A stretch of DNA of 64,000 nucleotides from Nocardioides sp. CER19 (GTDB taxonomy: Bacteria > Actinomycetota > Actinomycetes > Propionibacteriales > Nocardioidaceae). The DNA is taken from assembly GCF_029846275.1 (NCBI RefSeq), contig NZ_JARVWS010000002.1, forward strand, positions 1,396,588 to 1,460,587, in the 5' to 3' direction. Shown here piece by piece: positions 16,244-24,984 of the stretch (positions within the stretch are counted from its first letter, which is position 1; the number at the start of each line of letters is the position of its first letter). The notes beneath the pieces were generated by a model. It was not told the origin of the DNA and did no database searches. It saw nothing but the letters and a program-made list of their open reading frames with translations. A program made the translations under genes and the position numbers.

Positions 16244-17532
16244 CCCACAACATCGCAGGCACGATCAACGGATTCTTCGATGGGGGGCTGCCGATCCGGC
16301 TCACCGCCTTCGATGGCAGCGAGTCGGGCGACCTGGGGTCGCCGTACGGCCTCGAGGTCCTCAACCAGCGCGGGCTGCAGTACATCCTGACCGCGCCGGG
16401 TGACCTGGGCCTGGCCCGCGCCTACGTCAGCGGTGACTTGGAGCTGCACGGGACGCACCCGGGCGACCCCTACCCGCTGCTCTCGCTGATCCTCAGCAAG
16501 ACGAACTTCGCCCGGCCCTCCATCCCCGACATGGTCGGCCTGGTGCGGAGCCTGGGCATCGCCAACTTCAACCCGCCGAAGCCGCCGCCGCAGGAGCACC
16601 TGCCGGCCTGGCGCCACCGCGTCGAGGGCCTGCGCAGCGTCGTCGGCTGGGGCCGCCACTCCCAGGCGCGCGACGCCGACGCCATCCACCACCACTACGA
16701 CGTCTCCAACACGTTCTACGAGTACGTCCTCGGCCCGTCGATGACCTACACGTGCGCGGTCTTCCCGACCGCCGACGCCACCCTCGAGGAGGCGCAGGAG
16801 AACAAGTACGACCTCATCTGCCGCAAGCTCGACCTCAAGCCCGGCCAGCGGCTGCTCGACCTCGGCTGCGGCTGGGGCGGGATGGTGCGGCACGCGGCCA
16901 AGCACTACGGCGTCAAGGCGCTCGGCGTCACGCTGTCGCGCGAGCAGGCCACCTGGGCGCAGGAGGAGATCAAGCGACAGGGCCTCGACGACCTGGCCGA
17001 GGTGCGGTTCTCCGACTACCGCGACGTGCGCGAGGGCGACTTCGACGCCGTCAGCTCCATCGGGCTCACCGAACACATCGGCGTCCGCAACTACCCGGCG
17101 TACTTCGGCTTCATCCGCGACAAGCTCAAGCCGCAGGGCCGGATGCTCAACCACTGCATCACCCGCGACGAGAACCGGCACCAGGCCAGCGCCGGGGCGT
17201 TCATCGACCGCTACGTCTTCCCCGACGGCGAGCTGATCGGCTCCGGCACGATCGTCACCGCCGTCGAGAACGAGGGGCTCGAGGTCCAGCACCACGAGAA
17301 CTTCCGGCTGCACTACGCCAAGACGCTGATGGGCTGGAACAAGAACCTCGTCGACCACTGGGACGAGGCTGTCGCCGAGGTCGGGCTCGGCACCGCCAAG
17401 GTGTGGGGCCTCTACATGGCCGGCTCGCGGCTCGGCTTCGAGCGCAACATGATCCAGCTGCACCACGTGCTCGCGACCAAGACCGTCGACGGCGTGTCGG
17501 ACTACCCGCTGCGCCACGAGTTCGGGGCCTGA
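16240..17532 (+). CDS. tmsB: SAM-dependent fatty acyl methyltransferase, cyclopropane-synthase family (TmsB/BfaB-like)
   Basis: A 430-residue protein of the cyclopropane fatty acid synthase family. The SAM-binding motif is LLDLGCGWGGMVRHAAKHYG near residues 205-224, preceded by the family segment HHHYDVSNTFYEYVLGPSMTYT; the later NFRLHYAKTLMGWNKN is also typical. With the FAD oxidoreductase encoded just upstream (GTGA overlap) it should add a methylene to C10 of oleoyl chains that is then reduced to a methyl branch. A plain cyclopropane synthase cannot be excluded from sequence alone, but the coupled oxidoreductase argues for 10-methyl products, which are common in Nocardioides membranes. Confidence 0.85.
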   Translation: MTHNIAGTINGFFDGGLPIRLTAFDGSESGDLGSPYGLEVLNQRGLQYILTAPGDLGLARAYVSGDLELHGTHPGDPYPLLSLILSKTNFARPSIPDMVGLVRSLGIANFNPPKPPPQEHLPAWRHRVEGLRSVVGWGRHSQARDADAIHHHYDVSNTFYEYVLGPSMTYTCAVFPTADATLEEAQENKYDLICRKLDLKPGQRLLDLGCGWGGMVRHAAKHYGVKALGVTLSREQATWAQEEIKRQGLDDLAEVRFSDYRDVREGDFDAVSSIGLTEHIGVRNYPAYFGFIRDKLKPQGRMLNHCITRDENRHQASAGAFIDRYVFPDGELIGSGTIVTAVENEGLEVQHHENFRLHYAKTLMGWNKNLVDHWDEAVAEVGLGTAKVWGLYMAGSRLGFERNMIQLHHVLATKTVDGVSDYPLRHEFGA

Positions 17533-17600
17533 GCGTCGTTCTTCGGCGACCCTGTTCGTAGGGAGGGTGAGACCACCTCGCACTCCCGAAGGAGAGGGCC

Positions 17601-18134
17601 ATGAAGACGAAGAACCTCGCAGCGGCGATCGGTGCTCCCACGATGGACTGGGAGCCTGTGCGCGCCCGGCTCGACGCCGGCTTCGACCAGGGGCCGGGGT
17701 CGCAGCCGGGCGACCCCGGGCGCCACTCGACCTGGGTGTCGACCGTCAACGCCGACGGCGGCCCGCACGTCAACGCGGTCGGGGCGGTGTGGCTCGACGA
17801 CCACTTCTACGTCGTCACCGGGCCGGGCACCCGCCGCGGTCGGAACCTCGCACGAGACCCGCGCTGCGCCGTCTCCCTGTCGGTCCGCGAGTTCGACCTC
17901 GTGGTCGAGGGTCGGGCGGTGCGGGTCCTGGGCGAGGAGCTCGCGCGGATCGCGGCGCACCACCACGACCGCGGCTGGCCAGCGGAGGTGGACGAGTCCG
18001 GTGAGGGCCTGACGGCGCCGTTCAACGCCCAGTCCGCGGGCCCGGCTCCGTGGCACGTGCACCGGATCGAGGCCACCTCCGCGCAGGCGGTGCAGTGCGT
18101 CGAGCCGTACGGCGCCACGCGCTGGACGTTCTGA
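17601..18134 (+). CDS. pyridoxamine 5'-phosphate oxidase-fold (PPOX) protein
   Basis: A 177-residue flavin/F420-binding split-barrel protein. STWVSTVNADGGPHVNAVGAVWLDDHFYVVTGPGTRRGRNLARDPRC contains the usual signature (cited by position, residues 43-88): substrate strand, phosphate-binding turn and the xxRNLARDPR helix. Relatives use FMN, F420 or haem; the cofactor is not predictable here. A clear AAGGAGAG site precedes the ATG at 17601. It stands alone, 68 bp after tmsB. Confidence 0.85.
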   Translation: MKTKNLAAAIGAPTMDWEPVRARLDAGFDQGPGSQPGDPGRHSTWVSTVNADGGPHVNAVGAVWLDDHFYVVTGPGTRRGRNLARDPRCAVSLSVREFDLVVEGRAVRVLGEELARIAAHHHDRGWPAEVDESGEGLTAPFNAQSAGPAPWHVHRIEATSAQAVQCVEPYGATRWTF

Positions 18135-18191
18135 CCCGGGATGATCAGGGCCGGATCGGGCCGGCGGCTCAGCCGCGGCTAGCCTTGGCGG

Positions 18192-18971
18192 GTGAGTGTC
18201 AGGGCGGAGCAGTACGACGCGGAGGTGATCAGCCGCGAGGAGCTCTCGCCGCACCTGGTGCGGGTGGTGCTCCACGTCCCCGGGTTCGTCTCGACGGGGG
18301 TCCCGGACGAGTGGGTCGGGCTGGTCGTGCCAGGGCAGTTCCAGTCCCGCTACTACACCGTCCGGTCGTACGACGCTTCGCCAGGGCCCGGGCACACGCG
18401 ACTGACGCTCGACATCGTGGTCCACGCGACCGGGCTGGTCACCGAGTGGGCGGCCCGGTCGGAGATCGTGGGGGAGACCGTCACGATCACCGCGCCGAAG
18501 GGGTCCTTCGAGCAGCCGCCCGGTGCCCAGTGGCTGATGCTGGTCGGAGACCTGACGGCGCTGCCGGCGATGGCCCGGATCGCGTCCGAGACGACGCTGC
18601 CGACCCGCATCTGGGCCGAGGTGCCCGACGTCGACGAGCTCGCCGACTACCTCCCGGGATCGGCCGACGTCACCTGGCTCGCCGGGCACGGCGACCAGCT
18701 GGCGGCGACGGTCGAGGGGCTGGCGTGGCCCGAGGGGGAGGGCTACTTCTGGATGGCCGGCGAGTCGGCGCAGATGCGGGCGATCCGCAAGCACCTGATG
18801 CGCGAGCGACGGCTGCCCAGTCACGCCTACGACGTGATGGGGTACTGGCGGTCCAGCGTGGGCCGGCAGCCGCGCAAGGTCGACCCAGGCCCCATCTACA
18901 GGGCGGGCAAGGCGGCCGGCCTCACCGACGAGCAGATCTGGCAGAACTACGACGAGGCGGCGGACACGTGA
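18192..18971 (+). CDS. siderophore-interacting protein (FAD-dependent ferric reductase-like)
   Basis: A 259-residue protein of the ViuB/SIP family: an FAD-binding barrel with SRYYTVRSYD near residue 54, DIVVHATGLVTEWAA, then an NAD(P)H-binding part with MLVGDLTALPAMARI and the ending GYFWMAGESAQMRAIRKHL, YDVMGYWRSS. Such enzymes reduce Fe(III)-siderophores in the cytoplasm. The GTG at 18192 follows a TAGCCT -10 box (18180-18185) by six bases, so the transcript is probably leaderless. The gene ends by overlapping era (GTGA), an unusual coupling with an essential GTPase. Confidence 0.88.
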   Translation: MSVRAEQYDAEVISREELSPHLVRVVLHVPGFVSTGVPDEWVGLVVPGQFQSRYYTVRSYDASPGPGHTRLTLDIVVHATGLVTEWAARSEIVGETVTITAPKGSFEQPPGAQWLMLVGDLTALPAMARIASETTLPTRIWAEVPDVDELADYLPGSADVTWLAGHGDQLAATVEGLAWPEGEGYFWMAGESAQMRAIRKHLMRERRLPSHAYDVMGYWRSSVGRQPRKVDPGPIYRAGKAAGLTDEQIWQNYDEAADT

Positions 18972-19900
18972 GCTCAGAGGCAGACACCTTCAGGAGCGGA
19001 TTCGTCTCGTTCGTCGGCCGGCCCAACGCGGGGAAGTCGACCCTCACCAACGCGCTGGTCGGGACCAAGGTGGCCATCACCTCCGACAAGCCGCAGACGA
19101 CGCGCACGGTCGTCAGGGGCATCGTGCATCGCGCGGACGGCCAGCTCGTGCTGGTCGACACCCCCGGCCTGCACCGCCCGCGCACCCTGCTCGGTGAGCG
19201 CCTCAACGACCTCGTCGAGGCGACCTGGACCGAGGTCGACGTGGTGGCGATCTGCTTCCCCGCCAACGAGAAGATCGGCCCGGGCGACCGGCGGATCGCC
19301 GAGAACGTCTCCAAGCTGAAGAAGGGCATCAAGCGGGTCGCGGTCGCCACCAAGACCGACCTGGCGAGCCCGGAGCGGATCGGCGAGCACCTGCTCGACA
19401 TCCAGGCGCTCGGTGCCGACCTCGGCATCGAGTGGGCGGAGATCGTGCCGGTCTCGAGCAAGGCCGGGGACCAGATCGGCCTGCTCGCCGACCTGCTCGT
19501 GGCCCTGCTCCCCGAGGGTCCGCCGCTCTACCCGGAGGGCGACCTCACCGACAGCCCCGACGAGATCCTCGTCGGCGAGCTGATCCGGGAGGCGGCCCTG
19601 GACGGCGTACGCGACGAGCTCCCGCACTCCATCGCGGTCGTCGTGGAGGAGATGGGGCTGCGTGAGGACAGGCCCGAGGACAAGCCGTTGATGGACGTGC
19701 ACGCCAGCCTCTACGTCGAGCGCGACTCCCAGAAGGGGATCGTCATCGGTCACAAGGGCTCGCGGCTCAAGGACGTCGGCAAGCGGGCCCGCCTCCAGAT
19801 CGCCGAGCTTCTCGGGGTGCCGGTCTTCCTCGACCTCCACGTGAAGATCGCCAAGGACTGGCAGCGCGACCCGCGCCAGCTGCGCAAGCTGGGCTTCTGA
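18968..19900 (+). CDS. era: GTPase Era
   Basis: A 310-residue GTPase with G1 GRPNAGKS at 17-24, G2 region KPQTTR, G3 DTPG, G4 TKTD (NKxD variant) and G5 SSKA, followed by the C-terminal KH domain (IVIGHKGSRLKDVGKRAR). Era binds the 3' end of 16S rRNA and guides 30S assembly. The start is the GTG overlapping the stop of the siderophore-interacting protein gene; the SSEADTFRSGFVSFVG lead is typical for actinobacterial Era. It is convergent with the MDR dehydrogenase gene with ten bases between stops. Confidence 0.97.
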   Translation: MSSEADTFRSGFVSFVGRPNAGKSTLTNALVGTKVAITSDKPQTTRTVVRGIVHRADGQLVLVDTPGLHRPRTLLGERLNDLVEATWTEVDVVAICFPANEKIGPGDRRIAENVSKLKKGIKRVAVATKTDLASPERIGEHLLDIQALGADLGIEWAEIVPVSSKAGDQIGLLADLLVALLPEGPPLYPEGDLTDSPDEILVGELIREAALDGVRDELPHSIAVVVEEMGLREDRPEDKPLMDVHASLYVERDSQKGIVIGHKGSRLKDVGKRARLQIAELLGVPVFLDLHVKIAKDWQRDPRQLRKLGF

Positions 19901-19910
19901 CGCCGATCGA

Positions 19911-20795
19911 CTACGGGATGAGCGCGACCTTGCCCCCCGGGTGACCGCCGCGCAGCAGGGCGACCGCGTCGAGCGCGTCGACGAGCCGGAACGTGCGCGC
20001 CATCGGGACGACCAGCCGGCCGTCGCTCGCGAGCGAGATCAGGTCCCGACGCACCGAGTCGCGGTAGGTCTTCGACGCCGGCATGCCGCCGCCGATCCGC
20101 TGGAGTCCTGAGGACTCCGGCGCGGCGATGGTGACGATCCGGGCCGGGTCCGCCACGAGCGCCTTCGAGACCGCCACAGCCTCGTCGGTGCCCACGCAGT
20201 CGAGCGCCGCGTCGATCTCGTCGCCGCCGAGGCGGTCGGCGAGCCCGTCGCCGTAGGCCACCGGCACCCCGCCGAACGAGGCCACCCTCTCGAAGCTGCC
20301 CTCGCTCGCCGTGCCGACGACGCGCACCCCGCGCGTCGCGGCGAGCTGGAGAACCGCGACCCCGACCGCACCGGAGGCGCCGTGCACGAGGACCGTCTCG
20401 CCGGCGCGCGCGCCGACGACGTGCAGCATCTCGGCGGCGGTCGTGGCGGCGAGGAGGAGGTTCGCCGCCTCCGGGAACGAGAGGGCTGGTGGCTTGGCGA
20501 ACACGTCGGCGGCCGGGATGGTGAGCTCGCTCGCCCAGCCACCGGAGACCCGGAACGCCAGCACCTCGTCACCGACGGAGAAGCCGGCGTCGGCGCCCGC
20601 GGCCGAGACGACCCCGGCGACCTCATAGCCGATCGGCACCGGGAACGACGTCGCGCGGGCGGGGTGCTTGTGGTCGGCGGGGTTCACTCCGGCGGCCCGG
20701 ACGGACACGGTGACCTCGTCCGGCCCCGGCGCGGGGACGTCGTAGTCCTCGAGGGTGAAGGTCGTCGGGTCGGTTGCGATCCAGTGCTGGGCCAC
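19911..20795 (-). CDS. NADP-dependent medium-chain dehydrogenase, quinone oxidoreductase type
   Basis: A 294-residue MDR-superfamily protein without the structural zinc cysteines. The N-terminal catalytic fold has GVNPADHKHPARAT and IGYEVAGVVSAAG, the Rossmann fold has VLVHGASGAVGVAVLQLA near residue 135, and the end GGHPGGKVALIP is typical of quinone-oxidoreductase-like members. The substrate is unknown. The GTG start at 20795 lies six bases after a TAGCAT -10 box (20807-20802 on the minus strand), so translation is probably leaderless. Confidence 0.88.
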   Translation of the reverse strand: MAQHWIATDPTTFTLEDYDVPAPGPDEVTVSVRAAGVNPADHKHPARATSFPVPIGYEVAGVVSAAGADAGFSVGDEVLAFRVSGGWASELTIPAADVFAKPPALSFPEAANLLLAATTAAEMLHVVGARAGETVLVHGASGAVGVAVLQLAATRGVRVVGTASEGSFERVASFGGVPVAYGDGLADRLGGDEIDAALDCVGTDEAVAVSKALVADPARIVTIAAPESSGLQRIGGGMPASKTYRDSVRRDLISLASDGRLVVPMARTFRLVDALDAVALLRGGHPGGKVALIP

Positions 20796-20804
20796 CTCGC
20801 GATG

Positions 20805-22421
20805 CTAGCCAGTGATCTCGACGGGCGGCGCCCCCTCGTCGTCGAGCAGATGGGTCTCCTCGCGCTTGCGCGGCAGCATGAGCGCGGGGACCAGCGCCAC
20901 GACGATGACGACCCAGGCGACCCAGTAGGTCTGGGCGAAGGCAGCCGCCGCGCTCGACATGCCGTTGGCGACCGCCGCCGGGTCGAGCCCGAGCTTGGCG
21001 AAGAGCGCCGGCTGGGTGTTCTTCAGGATCGCTGCGGTGGTCTCGGTGATGCCGTCCGGGAAACCGGGGATGTGCTGGGTGCCCGGGATCACCGGGGAGT
21101 TCTTGAGGTTGTTGGTCAGCACGACCGACATCGTCGCGACGCCGACGGAGCTCGCGATCTGCTGGTTGATGTTGAGCAGGGTGGAGCCACGGGCGACCTC
21201 GTGCGCCCGCAGGGTCCGCAGGGCGGTCGTCATGATCGGCATCATCGTGGCGCCCATGCCCCAGCCCATGACGACGAGCATCGCGATGATGGCGCCGTAC
21301 GGCGTGGTGTCGGTGATCTGGGTGAGGCCGAACATGCCGATGATGATGAGCACGAGCCCGACGGGGACGATCCGGCCGATCGGGACCTTGTCGGAGAGGC
21401 GTCCGGCGATCGGCATCGTCATCATCGCGCCGAGGCCCTGGGGCGCGACCAGAAGACCGGCGTGCAGCGTCGACTCGCCGCGCACCTGCTGGAAGTAGGT
21501 CGGCACGAGGAGCAGGCCGCCGAAGAACGCCCCGGCGAAGAGGAACATCGTGATCAGGGAGAGCGCCAGGTTGCGGTTGCCCAGGAGGCGTAGGTCGAGC
21601 AGCGGGTGCTGGGGCTTGAACGACCACCACACGAACGTGGCCATCAGCGCCAGACCGGCGAGCGCCGGCACCCACACGTGCGGGTCGCCGACGTCGCCGC
21701 CGTGGCTCGGCAGCGACGAGACGCCGTAGAGGAAGAGGGCGAGGCCCGGCGACATCATGAGCATGCCGACGACGTCGAGAGACTCCGAGGGCTCCGGTGC
21801 GTCCTTGGCGAGGACGACCCAGGCATAGACGATCGCGATGATCCCGAGCGGCACGTTGATCAGGAAGATCCAGTGCCAGCTCGCGACCTGGATCAGCCAG
21901 CCGCCGAGGATCGGGCCCATGATCGGCCCGAGCAGCATCGGGACGCCGAGGATCGCCATCAGCCGGCCCATCCGGTGCGGGCCGGCGGCCCGGGTCATGA
22001 TCGTCATGCCGAGCGGCATCAGCATGCCGCCGCCGAGACCCTGGAGGACCCGGAAGCCGATGAGCGCGTTGATGCTCCACGCCGTCGCGCACAGGGCGGA
22101 GCCGGCCGTGAACAGCAGGATGGCGGTCATGTAGAGCCGCTTGGTGCCGAAGCGGTCGGCGGCCCAGCCGGTCAGCGGGATGACGGTGGCGAGAGCCAGG
22201 GTGTAGCCGGTGACGGTCCAGGCCACGTGGGAGTAGGCGAGCTCCTCCCCGCCGTGGCCGAAGACCCGCTGGAAGGTCGGGAGGGCGACGTTGACGACGG
22301 TGATGTCGAGGATCGACATGATCGCGCCGAGCACGACCACGCCGGCGACCTTGAGGACGGCTGCGTCGATGTGGTCGGGATAGTCGATCGGTGAGGCGGA
22401 CGGCGATGTGGAGGATGCCAT
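20805..22421 (-). CDS. DHA2-family (EmrB/QacA) multidrug MFS transporter
   Basis: A 538-residue membrane protein with 14 predicted transmembrane helices. Family marks are SILDITVVNVALPTFQ in helix 1, the GWAADRFGTKRLY loop after helix 2, LQGLGGGMLMPLGMTIM (motif C-like region) and GPILGGWL in helix 5. Members export drugs, dyes or antibiotics using the proton gradient; the substrate is not known. The last residues after the final helix (KREETHLLDDEGAPPVEITG) are cytoplasmic. It ends ten bases before the start of the MDR dehydrogenase gene but that gene has its own promoter-like box. Confidence 0.9.
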   Translation of the reverse strand: MASSTSPSASPIDYPDHIDAAVLKVAGVVVLGAIMSILDITVVNVALPTFQRVFGHGGEELAYSHVAWTVTGYTLALATVIPLTGWAADRFGTKRLYMTAILLFTAGSALCATAWSINALIGFRVLQGLGGGMLMPLGMTIMTRAAGPHRMGRLMAILGVPMLLGPIMGPILGGWLIQVASWHWIFLINVPLGIIAIVYAWVVLAKDAPEPSESLDVVGMLMMSPGLALFLYGVSSLPSHGGDVGDPHVWVPALAGLALMATFVWWSFKPQHPLLDLRLLGNRNLALSLITMFLFAGAFFGGLLLVPTYFQQVRGESTLHAGLLVAPQGLGAMMTMPIAGRLSDKVPIGRIVPVGLVLIIIGMFGLTQITDTTPYGAIIAMLVVMGWGMGATMMPIMTTALRTLRAHEVARGSTLLNINQQIASSVGVATMSVVLTNNLKNSPVIPGTQHIPGFPDGITETTAAILKNTQPALFAKLGLDPAAVANGMSSAAAAFAQTYWVAWVVIVVALVPALMLPRKREETHLLDDEGAPPVEITG

Positions 22422-22659
22422 GGGAGGTCCTTCCGGGCGTTCCGGTCGGTGTTGGGCCGTGGTCGGGCTGGTCCGCGGCAGCGCGGATCAGCAAGGCACG
22501 TGGTCCATCCTTCTCCGCCGCAACCCGTGACGCACGCCACTTTGTTCCCGGCCTCGCTGATCGATCCGCCTCGAGGTGGGTTCCCGGGCGGAGGGCCGGT
22601 GCCGGCACGGGGCCAGCGCGCTCCTTTACGGGACCCCAGGACGGGTCCACGCTGGCCAC

Positions 22660-23640
22660 ATGGACGTTCGGTTCGTCGACGCGTCGGGAGCGCACCAGCA
22701 CGACATCGAGGACCTGACCGCCCTGCTCGACCGCGAGGACGGCTTCGTCTGGATCGATGTTCCGCAGTGGGACGACGAGACGACCAGGCTGCTCTCCGGG
22801 CTCGGCTGCCACCCCCGGGTGGTGGAGGACTGCCGACGGCGCAACCACGTGCCCACGGTGCACAGCTATCGCGACCACTACTTCGTGATCGCCCACGCCC
22901 CCTTGGAGGGTGTGAACGGGCACGTGCACATGCTCGAGCTGGACCAGATCGTCGGGGACCGGTTCCTCGTCACGGTGCACGGACCGATGAACCCGGTGGT
23001 GGACCGAGGTGAGGCGCTGGTGGAGACCGCCGCGGTGCGCGGCCGGATCGAGGCGGGCCGGTTCTGCCCGGGCACGCCCGCCGAGCTCTCCTACGCCCTC
23101 TCGTCGGCGGTGGCGCGACGGCAGCGGGCCCTGGTGGCGCTCGTCGCCGAGAAGCTCCCCGGCCTGGAGCAGGAGGTGATGCAGTCGAAGCTCACCGCGC
23201 CGGAGGTGCTGTTGGAGCGGATGTTCCTGATCCGGCACGAGCTGATCACCGCCCGGACGATGGCAGCCCAGACGCACGACGTCTACGCCAGGATCGGCTC
23301 CCTCGACCGGTTCGTGCCCGAACCGTCGCGGGTGCTGGCTCGGGACCTGGCCGACCAGTTCAACCGCGTGCGGTCGATCGCGGACGGCGAGGCACAGTTC
23401 CTCTTCGGCGTGATCGAGCTCTACCAGACGAAGGTCAACACCAAGATGACCGTCGCGATGGAGCGGCTGGCGGTGATCGCGGCCATCACCCTGCCGATCA
23501 CCGCGCTGGCCTCGATCTACGGCATGAACATGATCGTCAACCGGAGCACGCACGTGACGCAGCTGGTCATCGTCATCGCGGTGATGCTGACCATGTCGGG
23601 TCTGCTCTTGCACTGGGCGCACCGGCAGGGCTGGTGGTGA
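22660..23640 (+). CDS. CorA-family divalent cation transporter
   Basis: A 326-residue protein with a long soluble N-terminal domain and two C-terminal membrane helices (about 262-285 and 297-316). The pore signature is SIYGMNM near residue 287, the CorA GMN motif, and the segment DRGEALVETAAVRGR to LFGVIELYQTKVNTKMTVAMERLAVI forms the long stalk helix. It probably mediates magnesium (or other divalent metal) transport. ATG 22660 was chosen because the domain starts there (MDVRFVDASG); upstream in-frame codons are non-conserved. The 238 bp before it, up to the divergent MFS start, show no other gene. Confidence 0.88.
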   Translation: MDVRFVDASGAHQHDIEDLTALLDREDGFVWIDVPQWDDETTRLLSGLGCHPRVVEDCRRRNHVPTVHSYRDHYFVIAHAPLEGVNGHVHMLELDQIVGDRFLVTVHGPMNPVVDRGEALVETAAVRGRIEAGRFCPGTPAELSYALSSAVARRQRALVALVAEKLPGLEQEVMQSKLTAPEVLLERMFLIRHELITARTMAAQTHDVYARIGSLDRFVPEPSRVLARDLADQFNRVRSIADGEAQFLFGVIELYQTKVNTKMTVAMERLAVIAAITLPITALASIYGMNMIVNRSTHVTQLVIVIAVMLTMSGLLLHWAHRQGWW

Positions 23641-23644
23641 CCGG

Positions 23645-24787
23645 TCAGAGGAGGTGCCCGCTCCTCCGATCGACCAGCGGCCGCCCGTCGAAGCGCGCCA
23701 GCCCGAGCGAGCCGACGTCGGCGTCCGGCTCACCTTCCTCGGCCAGGTCGGCGAGGATCTCGCCCATCAGCGCCGAGAACTTGAAGCCGGCTCCCGAGTC
23801 ACCGCAGGCGAGCACGACGCGGCCCACCCGGTCGATGACGAAGAGGCCGTCGGGAGAGTCGGTCCAGCTGCAGATCTGCGCGTCGAGGACCGGGTCGGAG
23901 ATGAACCCCAGGCGCGCGGCCTCGACGGCGGTCTCGTGGGTGCGCTCGTCGGAGGGTGTCCGGTCGACGTCGTCGGGCGTCCAGCCGCGCACCGCCACGT
24001 CGAGCCCGATCTTGTAGCCACGGCCGGGGGTGGGCATCGAGTAGAACCCCGGACTGGCGCCGTACGCCCCCTCGAAGAGGCACGGGACGTCGTCGTAGCG
24101 GTGCGGGGCGTCGGGCGAGCCGAAGTGCACGACCTGCTCCAGCTGCGGGGTGAGCGGTACGTCGACGTCGAGCATCGGCAGCAGCGCGACGGCGCCCGGT
24201 CCAGGGGCGACCACGACGACGTCGGCGGCCATCCGGCCACCGTCCCGCAGCTCCACGCTCCCGGCAGCCGCGTCGATCCCGATGACCTCGTCCCGCACCA
24301 GCCGGCCTCCCGCCTCGCGGAAGAGCCGACCCTGCGCCGCCATCGAGGCAGCGGCGAGCACGCACCCGCCCAGCGGCGTCCAGACCGCCGGCCGCTCGTC
24401 GGGCACGAGGCCGGGGAGCCAGCGGCCGACGTCGGCGGCCTCCACCTCAACGTGCTCGACCTCCTCCTCGCGGAGCGTCGTCAGCAGCCGGGTCGGATCG
24501 TGGTCGCGCCAGAGCACCCCGACCTTGCGGTAGACCTCGGTCCCGGACCGCGCGGCCAGACGATCCATGGCGCCCACGCTGCGCAGCCCGAGCCGGCAGA
24601 GCACCGGGGTCGCGTCCGCGTGGCGCCAGACGCGGGTCGGACCAGGCGACGACGAGAGCAGGTTCGCGACGCCGTACCGGTCGACGAGGGTCACCTCGTG
24701 ACCACGCAGGGCGAGCTGGGCCGCAGTGGGCAGACCCCACGCCCCGGCGCCGACCACGATCGCCCTGCGGCGGCTCCGGCCCGTCAT
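23645..24787 (-). CDS. FAD-dependent amine/amino acid oxidase (DAO, sarcosine oxidase-like)
   Basis: A 380-residue flavoprotein. The dinucleotide fold opens with AIVVGAGAWGLPTAAQLALRG (GxGxxG), continues with TRVWRHADATP where DAO/MSOX proteins bind FAD, and closes with VVLACGDSGAGFKFSALMGEILADL, the second FAD contact. Monomeric sarcosine oxidase and related N-methyl amino acid oxidases show this pattern; the exact substrate cannot be assigned. Just before the start lies a five-copy CGAAC repeat, and no Shine-Dalgarno sequence is visible. Convergent with the CorA gene. Confidence 0.85.
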   Translation of the reverse strand: MTGRSRRRAIVVGAGAWGLPTAAQLALRGHEVTLVDRYGVANLLSSSPGPTRVWRHADATPVLCRLGLRSVGAMDRLAARSGTEVYRKVGVLWRDHDPTRLLTTLREEEVEHVEVEAADVGRWLPGLVPDERPAVWTPLGGCVLAAASMAAQGRLFREAGGRLVRDEVIGIDAAAGSVELRDGGRMAADVVVVAPGPGAVALLPMLDVDVPLTPQLEQVVHFGSPDAPHRYDDVPCLFEGAYGASPGFYSMPTPGRGYKIGLDVAVRGWTPDDVDRTPSDERTHETAVEAARLGFISDPVLDAQICSWTDSPDGLFVIDRVGRVVLACGDSGAGFKFSALMGEILADLAEEGEPDADVGSLGLARFDGRPLVDRRSGHLL

Positions 24788-24800
24788 GCCGTGACCGTAC

Positions 24801-24825
24801 CGAACCGAACCGAACCGAACCGAAC
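24801..24825. repeat. CGAAC pentanucleotide tandem repeat, five copies
   Basis: Five perfect CGAAC units run from 24801 to 24825. They lie 14 bp upstream of the start of the minus-strand flavin oxidoreductase gene, in the place of its leader or promoter. A 5-bp unit allows slippage by non-multiples of three, but here it is outside the reading frame and could only change spacing between promoter elements. Confidence 0.85.
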
Positions 24826-24882
24826 GGAGGACGGTCAGGCGCCGCCGGTCCGGCGACCGGGAGGAACGGCGCCGATGGGACT

Positions 24883-24911
24883 TTGGTCCTGGCTCGTCCC
24901 CGGCTTAGTCT
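24883..24911 (+). promoter_or_regulatory. probable promoter of the riboswitch-rpf unit
   Basis: TTGGTC (24883-24888), a 17-bp spacer and TAGTCT (24906-24911) form a good sigma-70-type promoter facing the rpf gene. It would start transcription near 24918, giving a leader of about 218 bases that contains the whole c-di-AMP riboswitch. No other promoter candidate of this quality is visible between here and the gene. Confidence 0.5.
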
Positions 24912-24984
24912 CGTGAGGTCCCGCCGACGGTGGGACGGTCGCCGGTCCCGCCGAGTCCTGTCCGGCCGGGCGGCCCCTCGAGCG

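Noticed and set aside
20623..23733. 1036-codon minus-strand open frame spanning the MFS and CorA genes
   Set aside because: Shadow frame in high-GC DNA with Arg/His/Pro-rich sequence and no domain; the MFS and CorA frames are clearly coding.
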